DNA of 6,161 nt from Cyclobacteriaceae bacterium (lineage in GTDB: Bacteria > Bacteroidota > Bacteroidia > Cytophagales > Cyclobacteriaceae). A program made the position numbers and the translations under genes. This document shows, piece by piece, positions 1 through 6,161 of this stretch; position 1 is the stretch's first letter; the number at the start of each line of letters is the position of its first letter. The stretch lies in assembly GCA_028289505.1 (NCBI GenBank), contig JANQPK010000227.1, positions 1 to 6,161 on the forward strand. Direction: 5' to 3'. Below the pieces are notes generated by a model. The model saw nothing but the letters and a program-made list of their open reading frames with translations. It ran no database searches and was not told where the DNA came from.

Positions 1-666
1 ATCCACCCCGTACTGAGGACCGGTAGAACTGTCGACCCTGAAAGGGGAAATGCTTCATACAGTACCTGGAACTACGATGAAGCTCCATTGAAAGGAGAGA
101 TTCATCCTTTGGCTGGAACTGTTGAGGTCGATGAAATTTTTGAAAGAATAACCTATTTGTTGGATAGAATCCTGCCAGTGGCAGAGGAATTCGGGGTTAA
201 ACTGGGTAATCACATTGCTGATCCGCCAACACCTGAGAAGTACGGAGGCATCACCCGCTGGAATAGCCCTAAAATATTTGATGGAATAAAGCGATTCGCA
301 CAATTGTACGATAGCCCCTCGCATGGATTTAACCTCTGTATTGGTTCTACTGCCGAAGGTTTGGTGGATCCCAATAAAGAGATCATACCCATTATTCATT
401 GGATAGGAGAAAGAAAACAGATCTTCAATATCCATTTACGAAACATAAAGGGAGGTTGGAACAACTTTATGGAAGTCTATCCCGATAATGGTGATATGAG
501 TTTCCCGGACGTGGTAAGGGCACTGCGCGACGTCGGTTATGACGGTATGATCATGCCCGATCACATACCGCATCACGAAGATCCAGCATCTCGTCTTCAG
601 GGATATGCCTTTGCTTATGGATATAACAAAGCCTTGATTCAAGCCATCGCCAGCGAACCAGCCTAA
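1..666 (+). CDS. uxuA: Mannonate dehydratase (UxuA family), 5' end missing
   Basis: Expected reaction: D-mannonate to 2-keto-3-deoxy-D-gluconate plus water, a cytoplasmic step in glucuronate breakdown. The frame is open from base 1, so 221 C-terminal residues are visible; E. coli UxuA has 394, so roughly the first 170 lie outside the window. The visible part is the C-terminal half of a TIM-barrel enzyme. Counting from base 1, all four residues that bind the metal in known mannonate dehydratases can be matched: His71 in GNHIADPP (bases 211-213), Cys113 in LCIGS (337-339), His145 in FNIHLRN (433-435) and Asp187 in PDH (559-561). It is divergent from the E. coli type: NHIADPP replaces VHPDDPP, and Met stands before PDH where E. 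coli has Arg. Substrate assignment is therefore less certain than fold and family. The nearby uxaB-uxaA pair supports a hexuronate role. The TTG at base 88 is not the start, because homologous sequence continues upstream of it. Confidence 0.85.
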   Translation: MHPVLRTGRTVDPERGNASYSTWNYDEAPLKGEIHPLAGTVEVDEIFERITYLLDRILPVAEEFGVKLGNHIADPPTPEKYGGITRWNSPKIFDGIKRFAQLYDSPSHGFNLCIGSTAEGLVDPNKEIIPIIHWIGERKQIFNIHLRNIKGGWNNFMEVYPDNGDMSFPDVVRALRDVGYDGMIMPDHIPHHEDPASRLQGYAFAYGYNKALIQAIASEPA

Positions 667-706
667 GGGAATGGGGGAATATGGGAATATGGGAATGGGG
701 GAATGG
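667..706 (+). repeat. Five exact 8-bp G-rich tandem repeats (GGGAATRK)
   Basis: The 40 bases directly after the uxuA stop codon divide exactly into five 8-bp units, each GGGAAT followed by GG or AT. Writing A for GGGAATGG and B for GGGAATAT, the order is A-B-B-A-A. Every unit starts with GGG and the spacers are five bases, so the plus strand fits the simple G3-N(1-7) pattern for a possible G-quadruplex. The array lies between converging genes and abuts the hairpin at 707-760. Similar short arrays may arise by slippage or belong to a dispersed intergenic repeat. No function can be read from the sequence. Confidence 0.85.
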
Positions 707-760
707 TTGATTAATAGATTAATTGATTGGAGATTGAAGATCAGTTAATCTATTAATCAA
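707..760. repeat. Long inverted repeat / hairpin between converging genes
   Basis: TTGATTAATAGATTAA at 707-722 is matched by its exact reverse complement at 745-760. Pairing can continue inward with 723-728 against 739-744, including two G-U pairs, giving a stem of about 22 bp around a 10-base loop (729-738). The left arm starts in exact 8-bp phase with the G-rich array before it and itself shows an 8-bp period around GATT. It could act as a bidirectional transcript end or RNA-stabilising structure for the two converging genes. It is AT-rich and has no T-tract on either side, so it is not a classic intrinsic terminator. The remaining gap, 761-836, shows nothing recognisable. Confidence 0.8.
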
Positions 761-836
761 ATTGTAAGTTCAATTCAGATCGGCACTAGGAACGTATCCT
801 CCCCTATCAGCTACCTTCACTTATAATCCATAACTT

Positions 837-2204
837 CTAATCAACCCATTTCCCATTTAGCATCACCCGATTGATTTTGTAAAATGCGCTTATGTCCCGT
901 AAGGGATTTTCTTCCAGAAGCAGCAGATCCGCCGTTTTACCCACTTCGATGGTTCCCAGACCCTGATTGATCCTCAAGAACTTTGCATTTGTTCTGGTTG
1001 CCGCCAGTATGATCTCCATATTGGTCAATCCACATTGGGATAACAACTCCATCTCCCGCTGAAAGGCCAAACCCACATCTTTTTGGTAACGAACCCAGGA
1101 ATGTGATCCCACCACTACCGGAATGCCAGCTCGGTGCACCATGCCAGTAAAGGTTTTCATATTCTCAAAAGCCCTCACCTTAACGCTATCTATACCGGTA
1201 TTGCTTGTTGATGGATATCCCAATCTGAATGCCTCTCTTACACTCATAGTATCCAATCGAAGTTGGTGTTCGAAAGCACCCAAGGTAGGGGTAACCACCG
1301 TTCCATGTCGCTTCAGGAGTTGCAACAGAGAATCAACCCTTGGGCTGGAAAGGTCGATCTGTTCCCATACGCGATATCTCCCGTTTCTACGAGCATTGTT
1401 GTTTGCCAATACCGTTTGTCGGTATTGTTCCGCCTCACGTGGGGGCAACAAGTCAATGCCAAAGGAAGTAATGTGTTCAATGCCATCCACACCTGCCTTG
1501 ATAGCCGCGGTAGCACTGGTCACTTCCAGATGTGCTACCACCGGAATCCCCCTTTTATGGGCAGTGGCACAAACCGCTTCAATGATCTCCGGCGGCAATC
1601 TGAAATAAACCTTAATCGCCGAGGCACCTTGATCTGCAAAAAGGTTGACCGCGTCTCTGGCTTCTATTCGGTCCCTGATCAGGTAAGAATTCCTGGGATA
1701 TGCGGGAGGTGGTTGATCCAGGTGTGGTCCGGTAAGATACAAACGTGGTATTTGATCATCTGATGCCATTACTGGTTCATACGATTCTATCCAGGCACCG
1801 GGATCTCGCATTGAGGTAACGCCATTTCTTAAAAACAGGCGAGGGAAATTTTTATGCTGGTCAAGGTGGAAGTGGGCATCAATCAAGCCTGGCATTAAGA
1901 ACAGATCCTGGCCAGAAATAATTTCCACATTATTGGGAATCGAAATGGATTCCGAGCCAGCGATCTCTTTGATTACCTGGTTCTCAACCAAAACGGTAAT
2001 CCCTTGCTCGGGGCCGGCTCCGGTGCCATCAATCAGCGTTACGTTTTCAATGGCTATAACCTGGTTGCCGCCGGACACCCTGTTTATTGACTTGAGATCC
2101 CCATGTCCTGTGGCCTCGATTAATGAGCCTTTACCCAGTGGTGGGTCCTTTGGCTGACAGGTAAATAAAAGAAGCGCTAGAAAAAGTACGATCCTAAAGG
2201 TCAT
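837..2204 (-). CDS. Amidohydrolase-superfamily protein, putative lipoprotein, altered Asp ligand
   Basis: A metal-dependent hydrolase of the amidohydrolase superfamily (imidazolonepropionase/prolidase-like group), 455 residues; the substrate is unknown. The N-terminus has a hydrophobic stretch (residues 4-14) followed by Thr15-Cys16, giving a weak lipobox LFTC, so it is probably a lipoprotein exported from the cytoplasm. The small beta domain starts near residue 50. Then follow MPGLIDAHFH (His111, His113), Lys198 in SAIKVYF (likely the carboxylated bridging lysine), His225 in VVAHLEV, His244 in GIEHI, and the closing beta strands near residues 415-455 (GTIEVGKTADLLLL). The family's usual GTD with the catalytic Asp is replaced by Gly366-Ser367-His368 in VVVGSHSW (His codon at bases 1101-1103). 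The gene may be a variant-site hydrolase or have lost its ancestral activity. It points against both neighbouring hexuronate segments and shares no obvious pathway with them. The ATG at 2202-2204 is chosen because it gives the signal peptide; no Shine-Dalgarno is seen. Confidence 0.85.
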   Translation of the reverse strand: MTFRIVLFLALLLFTCQPKDPPLGKGSLIEATGHGDLKSINRVSGGNQVIAIENVTLIDGTGAGPEQGITVLVENQVIKEIAGSESISIPNNVEIISGQDLFLMPGLIDAHFHLDQHKNFPRLFLRNGVTSMRDPGAWIESYEPVMASDDQIPRLYLTGPHLDQPPPAYPRNSYLIRDRIEARDAVNLFADQGASAIKVYFRLPPEIIEAVCATAHKRGIPVVAHLEVTSATAAIKAGVDGIEHITSFGIDLLPPREAEQYRQTVLANNNARRNGRYRVWEQIDLSSPRVDSLLQLLKRHGTVVTPTLGAFEHQLRLDTMSVREAFRLGYPSTSNTGIDSVKVRAFENMKTFTGMVHRAGIPVVVGSHSWVRYQKDVGLAFQREMELLSQCGLTNMEIILAATRTNAKFLRINQGLGTIEVGKTADLLLLEENPLRDISAFYKINRVMLNGKWVD

Positions 2205-2306
2205 GTATTTTGGGTTTGAATAGTATTACAATATAACACTAAAACAAAAATGGTGACTATTTTGTAATTTCCTGCTTACGAACCAAGTTGACCCTGACAC
2301 TACCTT
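2205..2306. promoter_or_regulatory. Divergent intergenic region, presumed promoters for both sides
   Basis: This 102-bp AT-rich spacer separates the start codons of the minus-strand amidohydrolase and plus-strand uxaB, so promoters for both must lie here or overlap the genes. ATTACAA at 2225-2231 is mirrored by TTGTAAT at 2262-2268, a 7-bp inverted repeat with a 30-base gap that could be a regulator site or chance. On the minus strand a TTG followed 19 bases later by TACTATTC partly resembles the Bacteroidota TTG/TAnnTTTG promoter, but it would leave only a very short leader. No strong promoter match exists for uxaB. Confidence 0.3.
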
Positions 2307-3725
2307 ATGAATGCTCTGAATAGAGATACTGCCGGCATCCAGTCCAAATTACCCCTAAAGGTTATTCAATTTGGTGAGGGAAACTTCCTCAGAGCGTTTG
2401 CAGATTGGATAATTGACCAGTTAAACCAGAAAACAGGCTTTAATGCTGGGGTGGCAATAGTGCAACCTATTGAGCATGGTTTGGTTCACTTGCTTGAGCA
2501 ACAGCAAGGTCTGTATCATGTGTTGACTCGAGGATTGACCGCTGGTGAAGTGATCAATGAATCACGATTAGTTACCTGCATACAGGAAACGGTCAACCCG
2601 TTTGTCGATCTACAAGCATATTTTGAGTTGGCTAATAATCCTGAACTGAAGCTGATTATTTCCAATACTACCGAGGCCGGTATCGAATATGATCCACAGG
2701 ATAAACCAAAGGCCGGTGAATTGGCAAGTACCTTTCCCGGCAAACTCGCTCAGCTGTTGTGGCAAAGATTTCAATACTTTGCTGGAGCAGCCGAAGCTGG
2801 AGTCGGAATCATTCCCTGCGAATTAATTGATAGCAACGGCACCAAACTAAAAGAAGCTGTTCTGGATTACGCACAATTGTGGAAGCTTTCCCAAGAATTC
2901 ACCAAATGGATCAATGAATCCAATTTGTTTGCCAATACTCTTGTAGATCGAATTGTTCCTGGCTATCCACGGAATGAAATTGAAAGTATCAATCAGGCTC
3001 TTGGGTATCACGATAAACTGGTAGTGGCCTGCGAGGTGTTTCATCTGTGGGTTATCGAAGGCCCTAAACAGCTAAAAGCATGGTTCCCGGCGAATAAAAT
3101 TGGCCTAAATGTAAAATTCGTCGAGGACCTGAGGCCTTACCGAACTCGAAAAGTAAGAATATTGAATGGTGCTCATACCGCCATGGTGGCTGTGGGGATG
3201 CTAGCCGGCCTGCAGACGGTAAAAGATGCCATCGACCACCCAGTGGTCGGTGTATTTATTCGAGATCTCGTATTAAATGAAGTTATTCCCACCATCGATC
3301 TACCCGTTGAGGAACTTCGTAAATTCGCGGCAGAAGTAATGGAACGCTTTAAGAATCCGTTTATCAAACATGAGCTACAATCAATATCCCTTAATTCCAT
3401 ATCTAAGTTTAGGGTAAGGGTGCTTCCTTCCATTTTGGATTACCTGGAAATCAAGAATCAGGCCCCAATCAGGCTATGTAAAGCCTTTGCAGCACTGATT
3501 AAACTCTATCAATTGGCTTCTGAGGGACGATTCGAATTGAAGGATGATCCTAAGCATCTTGAGTTTTTTACATCCTTGAAGTCCCAAGAGCCGATAGTTA
3601 CCAAAGTACTGAGTAATCAGGACATGTGGGGCCAGGATTTGTCCATGGTCCAACCACTACACCAGGCGGTATTAGCTGGATATGCAAACCTGACAGTTGA
3701 CAAGACACAATCAAAGACAATATGA
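2307..3725 (+). CDS. uxaB: Tagaturonate reductase (altronate oxidoreductase)
   Basis: NAD-dependent cytoplasmic enzyme that reduces D-tagaturonate to D-altronate in galacturonate breakdown. It has 472 residues (E. coli UxaB about 483), so it appears full length. It belongs to the long-chain mannitol dehydrogenase family: nucleotide-binding N-terminal domain with QFGEGNFLRAF at residues 21-31, ISNTTEAG at 118-125, PCELIDSNG at 170-178, RIVPGYPR at 215-222, then the catalytic signature K-x4-N-x2-H at Lys282, Asn287 and His290 (KVRILNGAH), followed by the helical C-terminal domain. Fructuronate reductase and mannitol dehydrogenase share this signature. The similarity to UxaB and the overlapping uxaA gene favour tagaturonate as substrate. 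The ATG at 2307 is the first in frame after an in-frame TGA at 2295-2297; no Shine-Dalgarno precedes it, as is usual in Bacteroidota. Its TGA overlaps the uxaA start as ATGA, indicating one mRNA and translational coupling. Confidence 0.93.
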   Translation: MNALNRDTAGIQSKLPLKVIQFGEGNFLRAFADWIIDQLNQKTGFNAGVAIVQPIEHGLVHLLEQQQGLYHVLTRGLTAGEVINESRLVTCIQETVNPFVDLQAYFELANNPELKLIISNTTEAGIEYDPQDKPKAGELASTFPGKLAQLLWQRFQYFAGAAEAGVGIIPCELIDSNGTKLKEAVLDYAQLWKLSQEFTKWINESNLFANTLVDRIVPGYPRNEIESINQALGYHDKLVVACEVFHLWVIEGPKQLKAWFPANKIGLNVKFVEDLRPYRTRKVRILNGAHTAMVAVGMLAGLQTVKDAIDHPVVGVFIRDLVLNEVIPTIDLPVEELRKFAAEVMERFKNPFIKHELQSISLNSISKFRVRVLPSILDYLEIKNQAPIRLCKAFAALIKLYQLASEGRFELKDDPKHLEFFTSLKSQEPIVTKVLSNQDMWGQDLSMVQPLHQAVLAGYANLTVDKTQSKTI

Positions 3726-5350
3726 ATCGTGCAATCGTAATAAATGACCAGGACAATGTTGCCGTTTGCCTGGTTGACCTGAAACAAGGAGAAGTCTTTT
3801 CAATTAATGGAAAGACCATACAGCTGGTGGAAAATGTCACCGCTAAGCACAAGGTAGCCCTACAAGACCTACAACCAGGGGATGAAATTTTAATGTATGG
3901 AGTTCTGGTGGGTATTGCCAAGGAATCTATTGCACAGGGAGCAGCAATTACTGTGGAAAATGTGAAGCATAAAGCTGCCGCTTATAGTACCTCAGGTACC
4001 TCGGCATATAACTGGGAGCCTCCGGAAATTGTCTCCTGGAAAGAAAAGACCTTTATGGGCTATCACCGGATGGATGGACAAGTAGGTACGGCAAATTATT
4101 GGCTGGTTTTCCCACTGGTTTTCTGTGAAAATAGAAATATTGAAGTGCTTAAAAGTGCCTTCTACAGGGTTTTTGGCTATGAAAAAGAGAATAAGTATGT
4201 ACAATACTTGCAGGATTTGGTAACCAATCACCAGGTAACGGATACCATTGATTACCCCTCTCTAAATAGTTCCGATGGGCGTCTGCTAAAGAACATAGAT
4301 GGAATCAAATTCCTGACCCACCAGGGTGGTTGCGGGGGTACCCGTCAGGACTCTGAGATCTTGTGTCGGCTACTGTCTGGATATGTAAACAACCCTAACG
4401 TAGCAGGTGCTACGGTGCTTAGTTTAGGGTGCCAGAATGCACAAATAGATTTATTCAAAGCTACCCTTGAGTCGGTAAATCCCAATTTCGACAAACCACT
4501 GATCATCCTGGATCAACAACAGGCCGGTACCGAAGAAGCGCTTATGAGGCAGGCGGTAAGTAGCACTTTCGAGGCCCTGATGGAGGCGAATAAAACCGAA
4601 CGAAAACCCGCATCACTTAGTAAATTAACCATCGGTTTGGAGTGTGGAGGATCAGACGGTTTTTCAGGGATTTCAGCAAACCCAACTTTGGGTAGAGTCT
4701 CCGATTTAATTTCGGCATTGGGAGGTAAAACCATACTATCAGAGTTCCCTGAACTCTGTGGAGTTGAGCAGGAACTAATCGATAGGATTAAAGACCCTGA
4801 AAAAGCCAAGAAGTTCAGCACCCTAATGAGTGCCTATCAAAAATCAGCAGAAAATGTAGGCTCCGGTTTTGACATGAATCCCTCCCCAGGCAACATTAAG
4901 GATGGTTTGATTACTGATGCGATTAAATCGGCAGGTGCGGCCAAAAAGGGTGGCACTTCACCCGTAGCAGACGTGCTTGATTACACCGAATATGCTTACA
5001 AAGATGGTCTAAATCTTTTGTGTACTCCTGGTAACGACGTGGAGTCTACTACTGGCTTGGCCGGATCTGGTGCTAATATAATCCTCTTTACCACCGGACT
5101 GGGAACCCCAACTGGAAATCCCATTGCTCCGGTAATAAAGGTTTCTTCCAACACTAAGCTGGCTAGTAGAATGGGTGATATCATTGATTTTGACACCGGA
5201 CCAATCATCGACGGAAAGAAATCCATTGCCGAAATGGGTGACGAGCTGCTGCATTTTATTATTGAAGTAGCCAGCGGAAAGGTCATTCCCAAAGCAGTTG
5301 CCCTGGATCAAGAAGACTTTATACCCTGGAAAAGAGGCGTTTCCTTATAA
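3722..5350 (+). CDS. uxaA: Altronate dehydratase
   Basis: Dehydrates D-altronate to 2-keto-3-deoxy-D-gluconate, directly after UxaB in the galacturonate pathway; a cytoplasmic, iron-dependent lyase. It has 542 residues. Domain order: an N-terminal SAF domain (about 11-83, with AKHKVAL holding the conserved His43 and ending in NVKH), a linker, then the galactarate dehydratase/altronate hydrolase domain. Cysteines in family-conserved positions are Cys204 (HQGGCGGTRQD), Cys237 (LSLGCQNAQ) and Cys308 (GLECGGSDGFSGISANP). NPSPGNIKDG (386-395) and the C-terminal FIPWKRGVSL also fit the family. Compared with E. coli UxaA (495 residues) the extra length lies mainly around residues 150-192, before HQGGCGG, which I take to be the Bacteroidota form. 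VGTANYW at 121-127 has Ala124 where E. coli has Arg. The start is the ATG inside the ATGA overlap with uxaB, so translation is probably coupled. No strong terminator follows. Confidence 0.95.
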   Translation: MNRAIVINDQDNVAVCLVDLKQGEVFSINGKTIQLVENVTAKHKVALQDLQPGDEILMYGVLVGIAKESIAQGAAITVENVKHKAAAYSTSGTSAYNWEPPEIVSWKEKTFMGYHRMDGQVGTANYWLVFPLVFCENRNIEVLKSAFYRVFGYEKENKYVQYLQDLVTNHQVTDTIDYPSLNSSDGRLLKNIDGIKFLTHQGGCGGTRQDSEILCRLLSGYVNNPNVAGATVLSLGCQNAQIDLFKATLESVNPNFDKPLIILDQQQAGTEEALMRQAVSSTFEALMEANKTERKPASLSKLTIGLECGGSDGFSGISANPTLGRVSDLISALGGKTILSEFPELCGVEQELIDRIKDPEKAKKFSTLMSAYQKSAENVGSGFDMNPSPGNIKDGLITDAIKSAGAAKKGGTSPVADVLDYTEYAYKDGLNLLCTPGNDVESTTGLAGSGANIILFTTGLGTPTGNPIAPVIKVSSNTKLASRMGDIIDFDTGPIIDGKKSIAEMGDELLHFIIEVASGKVIPKAVALDQEDFIPWKRGVSL

Positions 5351-5387
5351 TTCCATCTGTGCATTTATTTGCGGTAATTCTTAAATG

Positions 5388-5431
5388 ATTCTTACTAAAG
5401 AATGCAATATTTTGCTATTTTAGTTAAAATA
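5388..5431. other. AT-rich gap between uxaA and the ATP-grasp gene, with small dyads
   Basis: The 107-bp gap 5351-5457 contains no gene. Three small dyads follow each other: ATTCTT-ACTA-AAGAAT at 5388-5403, GCAA-TATT-TTGC at 5404-5415, and TATTTTA-GT-TAAAATA at 5416-5431. They could form a weak end signal for the uxaBA transcript or an operator for the next gene, but such dyads also occur by chance in AT-rich DNA. No GC-rich stem with a T-tract is present. ATATTTTG at 5407-5414 resembles a Bacteroidota -7 box (TAnnTTTG) only in its last four bases, and no TTG sits at the proper distance upstream. Confidence 0.2.
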
Positions 5432-5457
5432 AGGTAGTCTTCTTCAATTTTATTGAT

Positions 5458-6161
5458 TTGCTATTTGACAAATATAAGTGTGGAAAGCATTTCGACGAGA
5501 TGTTTGATACATCTGGTGGCTGCAGAAAAGCATACTTGGATTTTCAGGGAAAGCTTAAACAAGCCAGTCTAAAAAAGCTCAGCCAATTACAGCATTCGAC
5601 TTATCAAGCCCAGATGTCCATGGGTATGACCTTCAATGTTTATCATGACAATAAGGGGATTGAAAAAATTCTGCCACTAGACCTTTTTCCGCGGATCATC
5701 GAGCATAAAGAGTGGACCATTATAGAAACCGGACTAAAGCAGAGAATTGAGGCGCTAAATCTTTTCATTGACGACCTCTACCATGACCGGAATATCATAA
5801 AAGACCAAATCATCCCTGAGGACATTATCACTTCGAGTACAGGGTATTTGCCAGAATGCAAGAATCTCAATCCACCCAAACGAGTTTGGTGCCATATTAC
5901 TGGTAGTGATATCGTACGAGACCAGGATGGAAAATTTTATGTTCTGGAAGACAATTTAAGGTGTCCGTCCGGTGTATCGTATCTACTCGAAAATCGGGAG
6001 ATCATTAAGCAGGCTTTCCCTGAGCTATTTGCAGGAATCGGAGTCAGGCCTGTGAGTGGCTACCCTGGCATGCTGTTAAACATGCTACAAAGCATGAGCC
6101 ATAAACAGAATCCCTCAGTAGTATTGCTGACTCCCGGGATCTACAACTCGGCCTATTTTGA
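5458..6161 (+). CDS. Circularly permuted ATP-grasp protein (DUF404/DUF407 type), 3' end missing
   Basis: A putative ATP-dependent carboxylate-amine/amide ligase; the substrate is unknown. About 234 residues are visible, roughly half of a protein that usually has near 470, and the frame is open to the window end. Family blocks, counted from the TTG at 5458: FDEMFD (12-17), GMTFNVY (56-62), LDLFPRII (74-81), GLKQRIEALNLFIDDLY (92-108), HITGSDIVRDQDGKFYVLED (146-165), NLRCPSGVSYLLENR (166-180) and LTPGIYNSAYF (224-234). The start is uncertain. The frame opens after a TAA at 5425-5427 and holds no ATG before 5500, which falls inside the conserved FDEMFD block. TTG at 5458 gives the expected short N-terminus; ATT at 5452 is a poorer alternative. 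In other genomes such genes stand next to alpha-E and transglutaminase-like genes; here those would lie beyond the right edge. The 107-bp gap and unrelated function suggest its own transcription unit rather than the uxaBA operon. Confidence 0.88.
   Translation, partial: MLFDKYKCGKHFDEMFDTSGGCRKAYLDFQGKLKQASLKKLSQLQHSTYQAQMSMGMTFNVYHDNKGIEKILPLDLFPRIIEHKEWTIIETGLKQRIEALNLFIDDLYHDRNIIKDQIIPEDIITSSTGYLPECKNLNPPKRVWCHITGSDIVRDQDGKFYVLEDNLRCPSGVSYLLENREIIKQAFPELFAGIGVRPVSGYPGMLLNMLQSMSHKQNPSVVLLTPGIYNSAYF

Noticed and set aside
88..90. TTG as the start of the mannonate dehydratase gene
   Set aside because: The frame is open and coding back to base 1; the gene is simply cut by the window edge.
55..435. 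Minus-strand open frame of 126 codons
   Set aside because: It is a shadow of the mannonate dehydratase gene, which carries all metal ligands in the plus frame.
667..706. CRISPR array
   Set aside because: The units are only 8 bp, directly adjacent and without unique spacers.
707..760. Classic rho-independent terminator
   Set aside because: The stem is strong but AT-rich, and neither side is followed by a T-tract, so only a structural repeat is claimed.
1263..1763. Plus-strand open frame of 166 codons
   Set aside because: It is antisense to the amidohydrolase, whose frame has clear family motifs throughout; the antisense translation shows no recognisable domain.
2234..2264. Bacteroidota-type promoter for uxaB
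   Set aside because: CTATTTTG at 2257-2264 matches only the TTTG half of the -7 consensus, and no TTG sits 19-21 bases upstream.
5500..5502. ATG as the start of the ATP-grasp gene
   Set aside because: It lies inside the conserved FDEMFD block, so it would remove residues shared with the family.

Overview
The window looks like a piece of a Bacteroidota chromosome. The base composition is moderate (by eye mid-40s % G+C), no start codon has a clear Shine-Dalgarno sequence, and the altronate dehydratase has the long architecture and the GGCGGTRQD and NPSPGNIKDG signatures that I associate with Bacteroidota rather than with Escherichia coli. The genus cannot be told from the sequence.

Layout from left to right: (1) the 3' two-thirds of a mannonate dehydratase gene (uxuA type), plus strand, cut by the left edge; (2) a 170-bp gap between converging genes, holding five exact 8-bp G-rich repeats that run directly into a long hairpin; (3) a complete minus-strand amidohydrolase-superfamily gene with a putative lipoprotein signal; (4) a 102-bp divergent intergenic region; (5) uxaB (tagaturonate reductase) and uxaA (altronate dehydratase), plus strand, overlapping by ATGA; (6) a 107-bp AT-rich gap with small dyads; (7) the first half of a circularly permuted ATP-grasp gene, plus strand, cut by the right edge.

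The main theme is hexuronate breakdown. UxaB reduces D-tagaturonate (from galacturonate) to D-altronate, and UxaA dehydrates that to 2-keto-3-deoxygluconate (KDG). UxuA dehydrates D-mannonate (from glucuronate, through fructuronate) to the same KDG. Both arms of the Ashwell pathway are therefore represented, but the unrelated, oppositely oriented amidohydrolase separates them. The isomerase (uxaC), the fructuronate reductase and the KDG kinase/aldolase are not visible.

The right-hand gene belongs to a different theme. Circularly permuted ATP-grasp proteins usually sit beside alpha-E and transglutaminase-like genes in a poorly understood predicted amide-ligation system, and the partners would lie past the right edge. 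The points most worth a second look are the repeat-hairpin element at 667-760, the amidohydrolase with His where the family normally has its catalytic Asp, and the ATP-grasp gene, which seems to start at a TTG codon.
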